Shown piece by piece: positions 33,684 to 41,649 of a stretch of 64,000 nucleotides of DNA. The number at the start of each line of letters is the position of its first letter. The stretch's first letter is position 1. Origin of the DNA: Cyanidium caldarium (Eukaryota > Rhodophyta > Bangiophyceae > Cyanidiales > Cyanidiaceae); assembly GCA_026184775.1 (NCBI GenBank), contig JANCYW010000007.1, positions 310,001 through 374,000 of the forward strand, given 5' to 3'. Below the pieces are notes generated by a model. That model was given only the letters and a program-made list of their open reading frames with translations, was not told where the DNA came from and did no database searches. Made by a program: the position numbers and the translations under genes.

Positions 33684-36600
33684 ATGGCAACGTTATGGAA
33701 TCACCTGGTGACCAAGTGCCAGCGGTCGGTGTGCGCGAGCAGCGCGTGGGAGTTTTACAAGCTCAGCCTGCCGGAACAGTGGCCGTCGGGTTGTCTGGCG
33801 GAAGTGTTCCAGTGCGTGGCGGCGGCGTATTTCGTGGCGCTATCGCTGCTGCGAGTCGCCGCTCGGAGATGCTGTGCAGCAGCGGAGATCGATCGTGGTG
33901 ATGCGCGCACGCGAGATGCACTGTGGCACCAAGTGCGAATGCACCGTGCCGTCCGCCTGCCGCGACTGCTCATCACCGCCGCCCTAGCCGTGCTGCTGGC
34001 GCAGCTGAGCGTGCTGTGCGCGGCCGGACAAGCGTGGATCCGACCACCGTCCTTCTACATTCTCTCCGTCATGTTCAAGGCGGGCGCGTGGGCGCTGGCG
34101 TTGCATCTCACTCACGCCAATGCCATGTCTGTTGACAGCAGCGTGCCACTGCTCGCACCGACCTGGTACCTGATGAACGCGCTGGCCACCGGCGTGCAAC
34201 TGGAGGCGCTGTTGCAGTTCGTGGTGGCCAATCACGTGGCCGCATCGCATCTGCGGTGGAGCTGGCCGCAGCAGGTGGACGCGGCCACCACGGCAGTGAC
34301 CTGCCTGATCTCCTTGGCTCTCTTCGTCGCGAGTTTTGCACTGCCCACCCACGTGGCCCTGTTACAGCAGGAACGCATCGTACCGCCGGAAGAGACCGCT
34401 TCAGTGTGGTCGCGCGCCACCTTCTCTTGGATGAATCCGTTGTTTCGCCTGGGGCACGCTCGACCGCTGCAACCGCTGGATGTGCCGCCGATGAGTCGCC
34501 CGCTGCGCGCCGACGTCTACGTCAGCGCCCTGCAGACATCGCTGCGACGGCACCGCAACCGCATTGTACATTCGTTGCACGCGGTGCACTGGGCCGAGTT
34601 CTGGTCGGCCGCCGCCCTGAAACTCGTCGAGGACGTGTCGGTGTTCGCCGGTCCGTTGTTGCTGCAGCGGGTGGTGGAGAGCGTCGGACGCATCGCGCAG
34701 GGCGCCTCCCCGCTGGACGGATTTTTGTACGCTGGCGCCATTTTCCTCTTCACCATATCGAGCACGTTGGCATCGCAACAGGGCAACTTCATCGTCCAGA
34801 AACTGTACATCTGCGCCACCGGAGCGCTGAGCGGCGTGCTGTACCGCAAAGCGCTGCGCCTCAGCCACCAGGCGCGACATCAGTACACCCAGGGCCGCAT
34901 CATGACGCTGGTGAGCAACGACGCCGAGAAAGCCGCCTTCTACACCCACTTTTTCGATATCTGGGACGCGCTCCTGAAAGTGACCATCTCCATCAGTTTT
35001 CTGGTGTTCGAGGTGGGCTACGTGGCCACGCTGGCCGGGCTGGCGGTGATCTGCCTGATGATCCCGATGAACGGGCTGATGGTGCGGCGGCTGCAGCGTC
35101 TGCGTGAGAGCCTGTTGCACTGCACGGACCGCCGGGTGCAGCTGATGAGTGAGACGCTCGGCGCCATCAAGGTGATCAAGGTGTCCGCCTGGGAGAACGA
35201 GTTCCGTAAGCGCATGGCGGGCGTGAGGACGGCAGAGCTGGAGCACGCGCGCGCCTACATGTACTTCAACTTTGGCAATCTGTTCTTGTTCTCGGTGAAT
35301 CCGGTGCTGGCGTCGGTGGCATGCTTCACGACGTATGCGGTGATGGGCAATGCGTTGTCGGTGAGTCGGGCGTTTGCGGCGTTGGCGCTGTTCAACAACA
35401 CCCGCGTGCCGTTGAATTACCTGCCGATCGCCATCGGCGATTGGCTGCAGGCGCGGGTGGCCACTCGACGGCTGGAGGAGTTTCTGAACCAACCGGAGTT
35501 GCGTGGTCGTGCGCAGTTTGCCACTCGTCATGCGGTGGGCGTGCAGTTCGAGGCGTGCGATTTTGCCTGGGCGGACGCGGAGGTGCACGGGCGGGGAGGA
35601 GACGCGGGCGATCGCCGGGCAATTTCCGATGCCGAACGGACGCCGCTGCTGGCGGCATCGCGACATGCGCATGATGGCGACGGACTGGCCGGCCCGATGT
35701 CCGCAACCGACACCTTTATGCTGCGCGACATCACGCTGCAAGTCGGTGCCGGGGCGTTGATCGCGGTCATCGGTCCAGTGGGCGCGGGCAAATCGTCGCT
35801 GCTGTCGGCGGTGTTGGGCGAGATGCACCTGTTGCGCGGCGCGGCGCATCTCCGCGGCAGCATCGCCTACTGCGCGCAGGCGGCGTTTATCGTCAACGCC
35901 AGCGTGCGCGACAATGTCTTGTTCGGCCGTCCGTATCATGCCGCCCTCTATCGGCGGGCGGTGCGCGCCGCCTGCTTGGTCGCCGACCTGAAGACGTTGC
36001 CGGCCGGCGATCACACCATGATTGGGATGAAAGGCGTCACCCTGAGTGGCGGCCAGAAACAGCGCATCAGTGTGGCACGTGCCGTATACGCCGACGCCGA
36101 CCTGTACGTGCTGGACGACGTGTTGTCGGCGGTGGACGCGCACGTGGCCTCGACGATGTGGGACGAGTGCATCACCGGTGCGCTGCGTCGCAAGGCGCGG
36201 CTGATCTCCATGAATCAGATCAACCTGCTGCCCGGAGTGGACTACATCGTGTTTGTGGACGGCGGGCGCATTCTGTGGCGCGGCACGCCCGACCAGTTTG
36301 CCGAGAGCAAACTGGAGCTGGCGCGTTTCCTCTTGTCCGACGGCATCAGCGACGACGAGGCCGCCAGCGAGGCGCTGGGCAGTCTGCTGTCGTCGTCACA
36401 TGCCGAGGAGAGTCTGCACGAGGACGAGGACTCCCACGACCTCCATGCTGATGCGCACGGCTCCGCGGCCCAACAGGACGAGGAGGAGACCGACACCGGC
36501 CACATCCCGTTTTCGGTGCTGCGCTCGTACATTGCCGCGTACGGCAGCGCCTGCTTTATTTTCGGCATCGTGGCCGGTTTCGCCCTGGACGTGGCCACCG

Positions 36601-38261
36601 CCATTGGCACCGATTGGTGGATGGGCTTCTGGTTCAGCGGCAAACTGCAACCGCCACCCGGCCTGCCGTTCTTCCTCAGCATCTACTTTGGGTGGGCGCT
36701 GGCCAACTCGTCGGTGGTGTTCGGCCGCAACCTGGCGGTGGCGGTGGGCGGACTTCGTTCGGCGCGCGACCTACACCTGAAACTGTTCAGTGCGGTGCTG
36801 CGGGCGCCACAGCGTTTCTTCGACGTCACGCCGGTCGGTCGCGTGCTGAATCGCTTCAGCAAAGACCAGGAGGTGATCGATACCTTCCTGCCCTTCTCGT
36901 TCAGCGAGTACGCCAAGAGCACGTTCCAGCTGCTGGGTGTGTGCACGTTGATCGCCATCAACACGCCGGCGATGGTGCCGTTGATGCTCCTGCTGGCGGC
37001 AGTGTACTATCCGGTACAGCGGTACTATCGGGCCACGTTTCGGGAACTGATTCGCATCGAGGCCACCGGGCGCTCACTGGTGTTCAACCACATCGCCGAG
37101 ACGCTGGACGGGGTGGAGACGGTGCGCGCCTACGCCGACGAGGCGCGCTTCGATGCGCTGCTGCATCAGCGGCTGGATCGGCGTTTCCAGGCGCTGTTCG
37201 CCCTGGGCACCGCCGAAAAGTGGTTGGAGGTGCGGTTGAACTTTTTGGGAACCTGCCTGGTGACGCTGGCGGCGGCGTTCTCGGTGTACGATGCGCCGCG
37301 CATGGATGTGGCGCTGGTGGGCTTGTCGTTGGCGTACGCGCTAAGCGTGACCGGTATTCTGACGTGGAACGTGCGCCAGTTTGCCGCCGTGGAGGGCCAG
37401 CTGATCTCTGTGCAGCGCCAGTTGCAGTATATCGGACTGGAGGCGGAGGCGCCGCCGGTGGTGCCGCATTGTCGCCCGCCCTCCGGATGGCCACAGCACG
37501 GCGGCATCGAGCTGCAGGAAGTGGTGGCGCGATATCGCCCCGACTTGCCGCCCGTGCTGCGCGGCGTGTCCTGCGTGATCCGGCCCAAGGAGAAGGTGGG
37601 CATTGTGGGACGCACCGGCGCCGGCAAGAGCACCCTCTTCACGGTGCTGCTGCGCCTGATCGAGCCCAGCGGCGGGCGCATCCTCATCGACGGCCTCGAT
37701 GTCGGCGCCATGGGCCTGCACGATCTGCGCTCCCGTCTGGCGATCATCCCGCAGGACCCGGTGCTGTTCCAAGGCAGTGTGCGCAGCAACTTGGATCCGT
37801 TCGGGGCGCACACCGATGCCGAGCTGTGGACGGCGTTGCGACGCGTGCAGCTGGACGAGACGGTGCAGCGGACCGGCGGGCTGGAGGCGTCGGTGGCCGC
37901 CCACGGCGGCAACTTTTCGGCTGGTCAACGCCAACTGTTGTGCGTGGCGCGAGCGCTCTTGCGCCCGACCTCCATCCTGCTGATGGATGAGGCGACCGCC
38001 ACGGTGGACTTTAAGACCGACGCCATGATTCAACGCATGCTGCGCGACGAGTTTGCCGGCCTGACGGTGTTGAGCATTGCGCACCGCCTCGAGGACGTGA
38101 TTCACTACGACCGAGTGATGGTTTTCGATGACGGACGCATCGCTGAGTTGGACACACCGCAGAACCTGCTCGCCGACCGTCAGAGCATCTTCACGGCGTT
38201 GGTGGAGGGCACCGGAGAGGCGGGCGCGCGACATTTGAAGAAGATGGCCCACACGCGGTGA
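33684..38261 (+). CDS. ABCC-type (MRP) full-length ABC transporter
   Basis: 1525 residues, the size of MRP1-class exporters of glutathione conjugates and organic anions, usually vacuolar or plasma membrane. An N-terminal TMD0-like hydrophobic region (about 30-210) and linker SVWSRATFSWMNPLFRLGHA precede TMD1. NBD1: Walker A GPVGAGKSSLLSA, signature LSGGQKQRISVARAV, Walker B YVLDDVLSAVD (Asp instead of the catalytic Glu, normal in ABCC NBD1). An acidic linker (about 905-935) precedes TMD2. NBD2: GRTGAGKSTLFTVLLR, FSAGQRQLLCVARALL, ILLMDEATATVD. So site 2 is the competent ATPase site. The last codons lie in the left copy of a 77-bp tandem duplication shared with the convergent TFIIF gene. Confidence 0.95.
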   Translation: MATLWNHLVTKCQRSVCASSAWEFYKLSLPEQWPSGCLAEVFQCVAAAYFVALSLLRVAARRCCAAAEIDRGDARTRDALWHQVRMHRAVRLPRLLITAALAVLLAQLSVLCAAGQAWIRPPSFYILSVMFKAGAWALALHLTHANAMSVDSSVPLLAPTWYLMNALATGVQLEALLQFVVANHVAASHLRWSWPQQVDAATTAVTCLISLALFVASFALPTHVALLQQERIVPPEETASVWSRATFSWMNPLFRLGHARPLQPLDVPPMSRPLRADVYVSALQTSLRRHRNRIVHSLHAVHWAEFWSAAALKLVEDVSVFAGPLLLQRVVESVGRIAQGASPLDGFLYAGAIFLFTISSTLASQQGNFIVQKLYICATGALSGVLYRKALRLSHQARHQYTQGRIMTLVSNDAEKAAFYTHFFDIWDALLKVTISISFLVFEVGYVATLAGLAVICLMIPMNGLMVRRLQRLRESLLHCTDRRVQLMSETLGAIKVIKVSAWENEFRKRMAGVRTAELEHARAYMYFNFGNLFLFSVNPVLASVACFTTYAVMGNALSVSRAFAALALFNNTRVPLNYLPIAIGDWLQARVATRRLEEFLNQPELRGRAQFATRHAVGVQFEACDFAWADAEVHGRGGDAGDRRAISDAERTPLLAASRHAHDGDGLAGPMSATDTFMLRDITLQVGAGALIAVIGPVGAGKSSLLSAVLGEMHLLRGAAHLRGSIAYCAQAAFIVNASVRDNVLFGRPYHAALYRRAVRAACLVADLKTLPAGDHTMIGMKGVTLSGGQKQRISVARAVYADADLYVLDDVLSAVDAHVASTMWDECITGALRRKARLISMNQINLLPGVDYIVFVDGGRILWRGTPDQFAESKLELARFLLSDGISDDEAASEALGSLLSSSHAEESLHEDEDSHDLHADAHGSAAQQDEEETDTGHIPFSVLRSYIAAYGSACFIFGIVAGFALDVATAIGTDWWMGFWFSGKLQPPPGLPFFLSIYFGWALANSSVVFGRNLAVAVGGLRSARDLHLKLFSAVLRAPQRFFDVTPVGRVLNRFSKDQEVIDTFLPFSFSEYAKSTFQLLGVCTLIAINTPAMVPLMLLLAAVYYPVQRYYRATFRELIRIEATGRSLVFNHIAETLDGVETVRAYADEARFDALLHQRLDRRFQALFALGTAEKWLEVRLNFLGTCLVTLAAAFSVYDAPRMDVALVGLSLAYALSVTGILTWNVRQFAAVEGQLISVQRQLQYIGLEAEAPPVVPHCRPPSGWPQHGGIELQEVVARYRPDLPPVLRGVSCVIRPKEKVGIVGRTGAGKSTLFTVLLRLIEPSGGRILIDGLDVGAMGLHDLRSRLAIIPQDPVLFQGSVRSNLDPFGAHTDAELWTALRRVQLDETVQRTGGLEASVAAHGGNFSAGQRQLLCVARALLRPTSILLMDEATATVDFKTDAMIQRMLRDEFAGLTVLSIAHRLEDVIHYDRVMVFDDGRIAELDTPQNLLADRQSIFTALVEGTGEAGARHLKKMAHTR

Positions 38262-38378
38262 CGCCTGCATCGGAAGGCGTCGCCGCGCAGGAAGAGGTAG
38301 CCGCGCGACATCGGAAAAAGATGACCCACGCGCAGTGATGCGTGCTTTAAGAGGCGTCATCGCGCAGGAAGAGGTAGA
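38225..38378. repeat. 77-bp tandem duplication across two convergent gene ends
   Basis: 38225-38301 and 38302-38378 align without gaps at roughly four bases in five. Each unit contains an ABCC-tail version (KKMAHTR-stop left, KKMTHAQ-stop right) and a TFIIF-tail version on the other strand (YLFLRGDA left, YLFLRDDAS-stop right). ABCC uses the left unit and TFIIF alpha the right. The inner copies are unused relics. Confidence 0.82.
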
Positions 38379-40410
38379 CGCGTTTGGAGCCGGGCGGCAT
38401 CTCGCGCGCGACGCACAGCTGCTTGATGAGCGCGCCGACGCGCGCCTTCTGCGACGGGAACCACGGCGTAAAGTAGGACAGCAAGTCCCGCACCGTCACA
38501 GAGACGCGCTGCTGGTACAGGAAATGCAGCGCGGCGCGAAGGTGCGCCTCCTCAATCGGGGCGTTGCGGTCCGGGAGCGTGTGCGGCGGCAGCGGTGGCA
38601 GGGCGGGAGTGGCAGCCGGCAACTCGCTCGGCGGGGGCGCCGGACGCTTGGATCCCACCACGGCCGTCTCTGCTGCCTCGGGACTCGCACCGTATTCCGC
38701 CTGAGCGGTGGTGCTGGTCTGCGAAGCGAACGGCTCGTCTCCGGTGTCGGTCGCTCGTTCGCCGCGCTCGTGCTGTCGCCGCTCTTGGTCCAGCAGCCGT
38801 TGCAGCGCGCGCCCCTGTTCGGTCAGGTGCACCGTCAGCGACGCATCGGTCCCCGTCGCTGCGGTCGTCGCCGCCGCACTCGCACCACTGCCGTCGCCGA
38901 TCAAGTCGAGCGCATCGTCGCCGAGCGAACTGTTGGAGTCGGGGGGCGATGCAATCGGGCTCGGCGAGCGCTCCGAGCCGTCCAGCAACGATAGCGACCG
39001 CTGTGGCCGCGTGGTCGACCCGTCGCGCACCGCGAGCCAATCGGTGGCAGCGTCGACCAACGTGGCCGCTTCGCGCGCCATCGAGCGCGGGCTCTTCGCC
39101 CACCGGCCCGGCTGTTCGTCGACACCCGCGCGGACCTCACTCTCGGCCTCGGCGTCGCGCGCCTCGATCGCACCCCGAGAGCGTGTCGCGTCGGATGGGC
39201 GTGGGCGCTCTGTGGCTGCACCGCCGAAGGCGCTCACGCGCAACGACTCCCGGGCGACGGGTAGCGCGCTGTTTTGGTTAGCGTGCGCCTCGAAAAAGTT
39301 GCGGCGATTCTCCAGCAACGCGCTCTGGAGGTGCGTGCGCGCTCGCAGTCGCCTCTCGACACGATTCAGCTCTTCAGCCGTGCCGTCATCGTCCGCGGGC
39401 TCAGCCTCCGCCGACTCCTCAGCAGCCGCCGCCGCTGTTCGCGCTTGCCGCGCCGCCTGCCAGTGCTGCCGTTTGGCGGCGCGCTTCGAGGCAAATGCCG
39501 ACAACTTGTGGCTGAACTTGAAGTTGTACCACGAGTATCGCCCGGTGGGAATCAGATCCACGGTGTGGTCATCGCGCATGATCATCAGACAGTAATCGGA
39601 ACCCTGTGCGCTATCCATAGTGCCGTGATACACGCGTCGTCGTTCCGCATCCGGGTCCGCGCTCGGTGGTGAGGCTCGCCTGGCATCCTTGCCGCCAGCC
39701 TCCTCCCCCTCCTCCACTTCCAGAATCACCTTTTTGCGATACCGCGGCGGGATATCCGCGATACCCTCCATGTCTCGCCGCTGAGAGTAGAACACACCCG
39801 AGCCGACGCGGTTGCGCCGGCGCTGCTCCATTCGTGCCTCCTCCGCCAACGCCTCCCGACGCAGTCGGACGGTCTCCTCGCCCTCGCGACACAACCGTGC
39901 AAAGCCGCGCTCGGAAAAATGCAGGCCGCCGCTGGCGCTGTGTGATGGCGGCTGTGTGGCGAACAGTGCATCCGCCGAGAGACTCCGGTCGCGACGAGCC
40001 GTAGCGGCCGCCTCCGTCTCCTGGGGCGCGGCTGAAGCGAAGCGCGCCAACAAGTACTCGCGGCGCCGAAACTCCGCCTCCCAGGCGCCTTTGCCAGAGC
40101 CTGCTGCTGTCGGCCCGGACGACGACGACGGCTCCTCCTCTCCATCTCCCTCCTCTGTCTCTGCGTCGTCGCTCTCGTTTCCGCCAAACAACTTGTCCCA
40201 GTCGGTCCACGGCACCACCCGCAGCAGGTACTCCGCGTACTCGTCGTCTCCGCCGCCGCCGTCCTGCGTGGCCACCTCCACCAGCGAGCCGTCATCATCG
40301 CTCGACTCGCGATCGTCTTCGTAGACGCCTTCGTCGCCGGGGAGCGCGCTCGGCGCGAGGTGTTCGCCCGATCCACCTGCTGCAGCCGCCTCCCGCTTCA
40401 CCGGCAACAT
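38347..40410 (-). CDS. TFIIFA: TFIIF alpha subunit (RAP74)
   Basis: 687 residues. TFIIF alpha binds Pol II with TFIIF beta in initiation. The N-terminal dimerisation domain is split by inserts but recognisable: AEYLLRVVPWTDWDKLF, EAEFRRREYLLARF, YCLMIMRDDHTVDLIPTGRY then SWYNFKFSHKLSAFASKRAA, matching the family's 'FPVHNWYNFTPLAR' block. A long low-complexity charged middle is normal for RAP74. The C-terminus has a winged-helix-like end (IEEAHLRAALHFLYQQRVSV, RDLLSYFTPWF, MPPGSKRVYLFLRDDAS), where human RAP74 binds FCP1. ATG 40410 (MLPVKREA) is the first Met of the frame. The final residues lie in the right copy of the 77-bp duplication. Confidence 0.85.
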   Translation of the reverse strand: MLPVKREAAAAGGSGEHLAPSALPGDEGVYEDDRESSDDDGSLVEVATQDGGGGDDEYAEYLLRVVPWTDWDKLFGGNESDDAETEEGDGEEEPSSSSGPTAAGSGKGAWEAEFRRREYLLARFASAAPQETEAAATARRDRSLSADALFATQPPSHSASGGLHFSERGFARLCREGEETVRLRREALAEEARMEQRRRNRVGSGVFYSQRRDMEGIADIPPRYRKKVILEVEEGEEAGGKDARRASPPSADPDAERRRVYHGTMDSAQGSDYCLMIMRDDHTVDLIPTGRYSWYNFKFSHKLSAFASKRAAKRQHWQAARQARTAAAAAEESAEAEPADDDGTAEELNRVERRLRARTHLQSALLENRRNFFEAHANQNSALPVARESLRVSAFGGAATERPRPSDATRSRGAIEARDAEAESEVRAGVDEQPGRWAKSPRSMAREAATLVDAATDWLAVRDGSTTRPQRSLSLLDGSERSPSPIASPPDSNSSLGDDALDLIGDGSGASAAATTAATGTDASLTVHLTEQGRALQRLLDQERRQHERGERATDTGDEPFASQTSTTAQAEYGASPEAAETAVVGSKRPAPPPSELPAATPALPPLPPHTLPDRNAPIEEAHLRAALHFLYQQRVSVTVRDLLSYFTPWFPSQKARVGALIKQLCVAREMPPGSKRVYLFLRDDAS

Positions 40411-40656
40411 GTCTGTAGGGCTCGTGCCCCACAACGGACCTGGCACCCGGTCGCGCTCGTCAGACTGCCACCAGACGGTTATATGCACTTACCTCATTCG
40501 AATTGGAGTGGAGCGACCAGTGTCGTGAGCAGAAATAGGAGCCCTCTCCTGGTGGGTCCAACCAACGCCTCCCAGACTGGCCGACCCGGAACGAAGTGCA
40601 TCGCGCGTATCACCGCACTTCGCAAAGCGTATCGCTGGGGTCACCCTACGGCACTG

Positions 40657-41541
40657 ATGACGTCGGCAGCGGTCAAACATATAGGGCAAGCGTTTGGGAG
40701 TGAGTGCCGGTTGGCATGGGCGTTGCTGGTGCAGGGTCCGCAGCGTATGCCTGTGCCGTGGCGGTGGCACCGGTGGAGTGCGCTGGGCGCGCGCGGTGCA
40801 TCGCACGGCTTTGCGGCTCCGGGGTGGATGCTGGTGTTCTGGGCGGTGTACTTGGCGGGGATAGTAGGGTTGCGTGGCGTCTCTCGTGTGCTGTCGTTCC
40901 AACGATCGCGCAGTCTAGGCCGGTGGGTGAGCGTGGTGCACAACCTGGTGTTGGCGGGGTGGTCGGCGATCATGTTCGTCGGCATCGTATCGGCGCTGCT
41001 GCAGACCGCCGCCAGCAGGGCGGACGGCGTGGCGGCCACTTTCTGTTCGCGTGACTTTGGCAGCTTCGCACCCTCCGTCTACTACTGGCTGTACATGTTC
41101 TACCTCTCCAAACCGTACGAGCTGTTGGATACGCTGTTGCTAACGGCGCGCGGCAAGCCGCTGACCGCCCTGCACGTGTGGCATCATCTGTCGGTGGTGG
41201 CCGAGGCGTGGTGCTGGCTACAGTATGGTCTGACGTTTGCGGCTTACGGCATGCTGTTCAATACCGCCGTGCATATGCTGATGTACAGCTATTTTGCGTA
41301 CGCCTCGCTGGGGTGGCGCTTTCCGCTCAAGCGGTACATCACCCAGTTCCAGATCGTGCAGTTCGTGGCCAGTTTCGTGCTCACGGTGCCGTACCTGTTG
41401 CTGTATGCGCAGCGTCGCCACGGCTGCCTGGGCATGCCGGCGCTGCTGGTGAGCACGTTCTGCAATGCCTCGTATCTGGCGCTGTTTGTTCAGTTTTACA
41501 AGCGCACTTACGGGCCGCCGCCTGCCCGCAAGGTGCTCTAG
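40657..41541 (+). CDS. ELO: ELO-type very-long-chain fatty acid elongase (3-ketoacyl-CoA synthase)
   Basis: 294 residues. ELO enzymes condense malonyl-CoA with acyl-CoA in the ER. Several membrane spans are visible. Diagnostic motifs in order: KPYELLDTLLLTARGK, the catalytic His box LHVWHHLSV (HxxHH), NTAVHMLMYSYFAYASLG and the TQFQIVQF segment. The sequence between spans (VYYWLYMFYLSK) is family-typical. ATG 40657 is chosen for length and because the preceding region reads noncoding; an ATG at 40483 would add 58 hydrophilic residues. Divergent from TFIIF alpha. Substrate (saturated, mono- or polyunsaturated) cannot be told by eye. Confidence 0.92.
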   Translation: MTSAAVKHIGQAFGSECRLAWALLVQGPQRMPVPWRWHRWSALGARGASHGFAAPGWMLVFWAVYLAGIVGLRGVSRVLSFQRSRSLGRWVSVVHNLVLAGWSAIMFVGIVSALLQTAASRADGVAATFCSRDFGSFAPSVYYWLYMFYLSKPYELLDTLLLTARGKPLTALHVWHHLSVVAEAWCWLQYGLTFAAYGMLFNTAVHMLMYSYFAYASLGWRFPLKRYITQFQIVQFVASFVLTVPYLLLYAQRRHGCLGMPALLVSTFCNASYLALFVQFYKRTYGPPPARKVL

Positions 41542-41649
41542 GCGCATCGTGGTGACGCTGAGTTGCAGCAGCGGTGTGTCGATGTCGTCTACGAGCCATG
41601 CGGTGATCACTGGCCCTCACTGATCTACCGCATCGCGCTCACTCTCCTA

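Noticed and set aside
34401-36143. Long minus-strand frame inside the ABCC transporter gene
   Set aside because: Antisense shadow; the plus strand has both nucleotide-binding domains intact.
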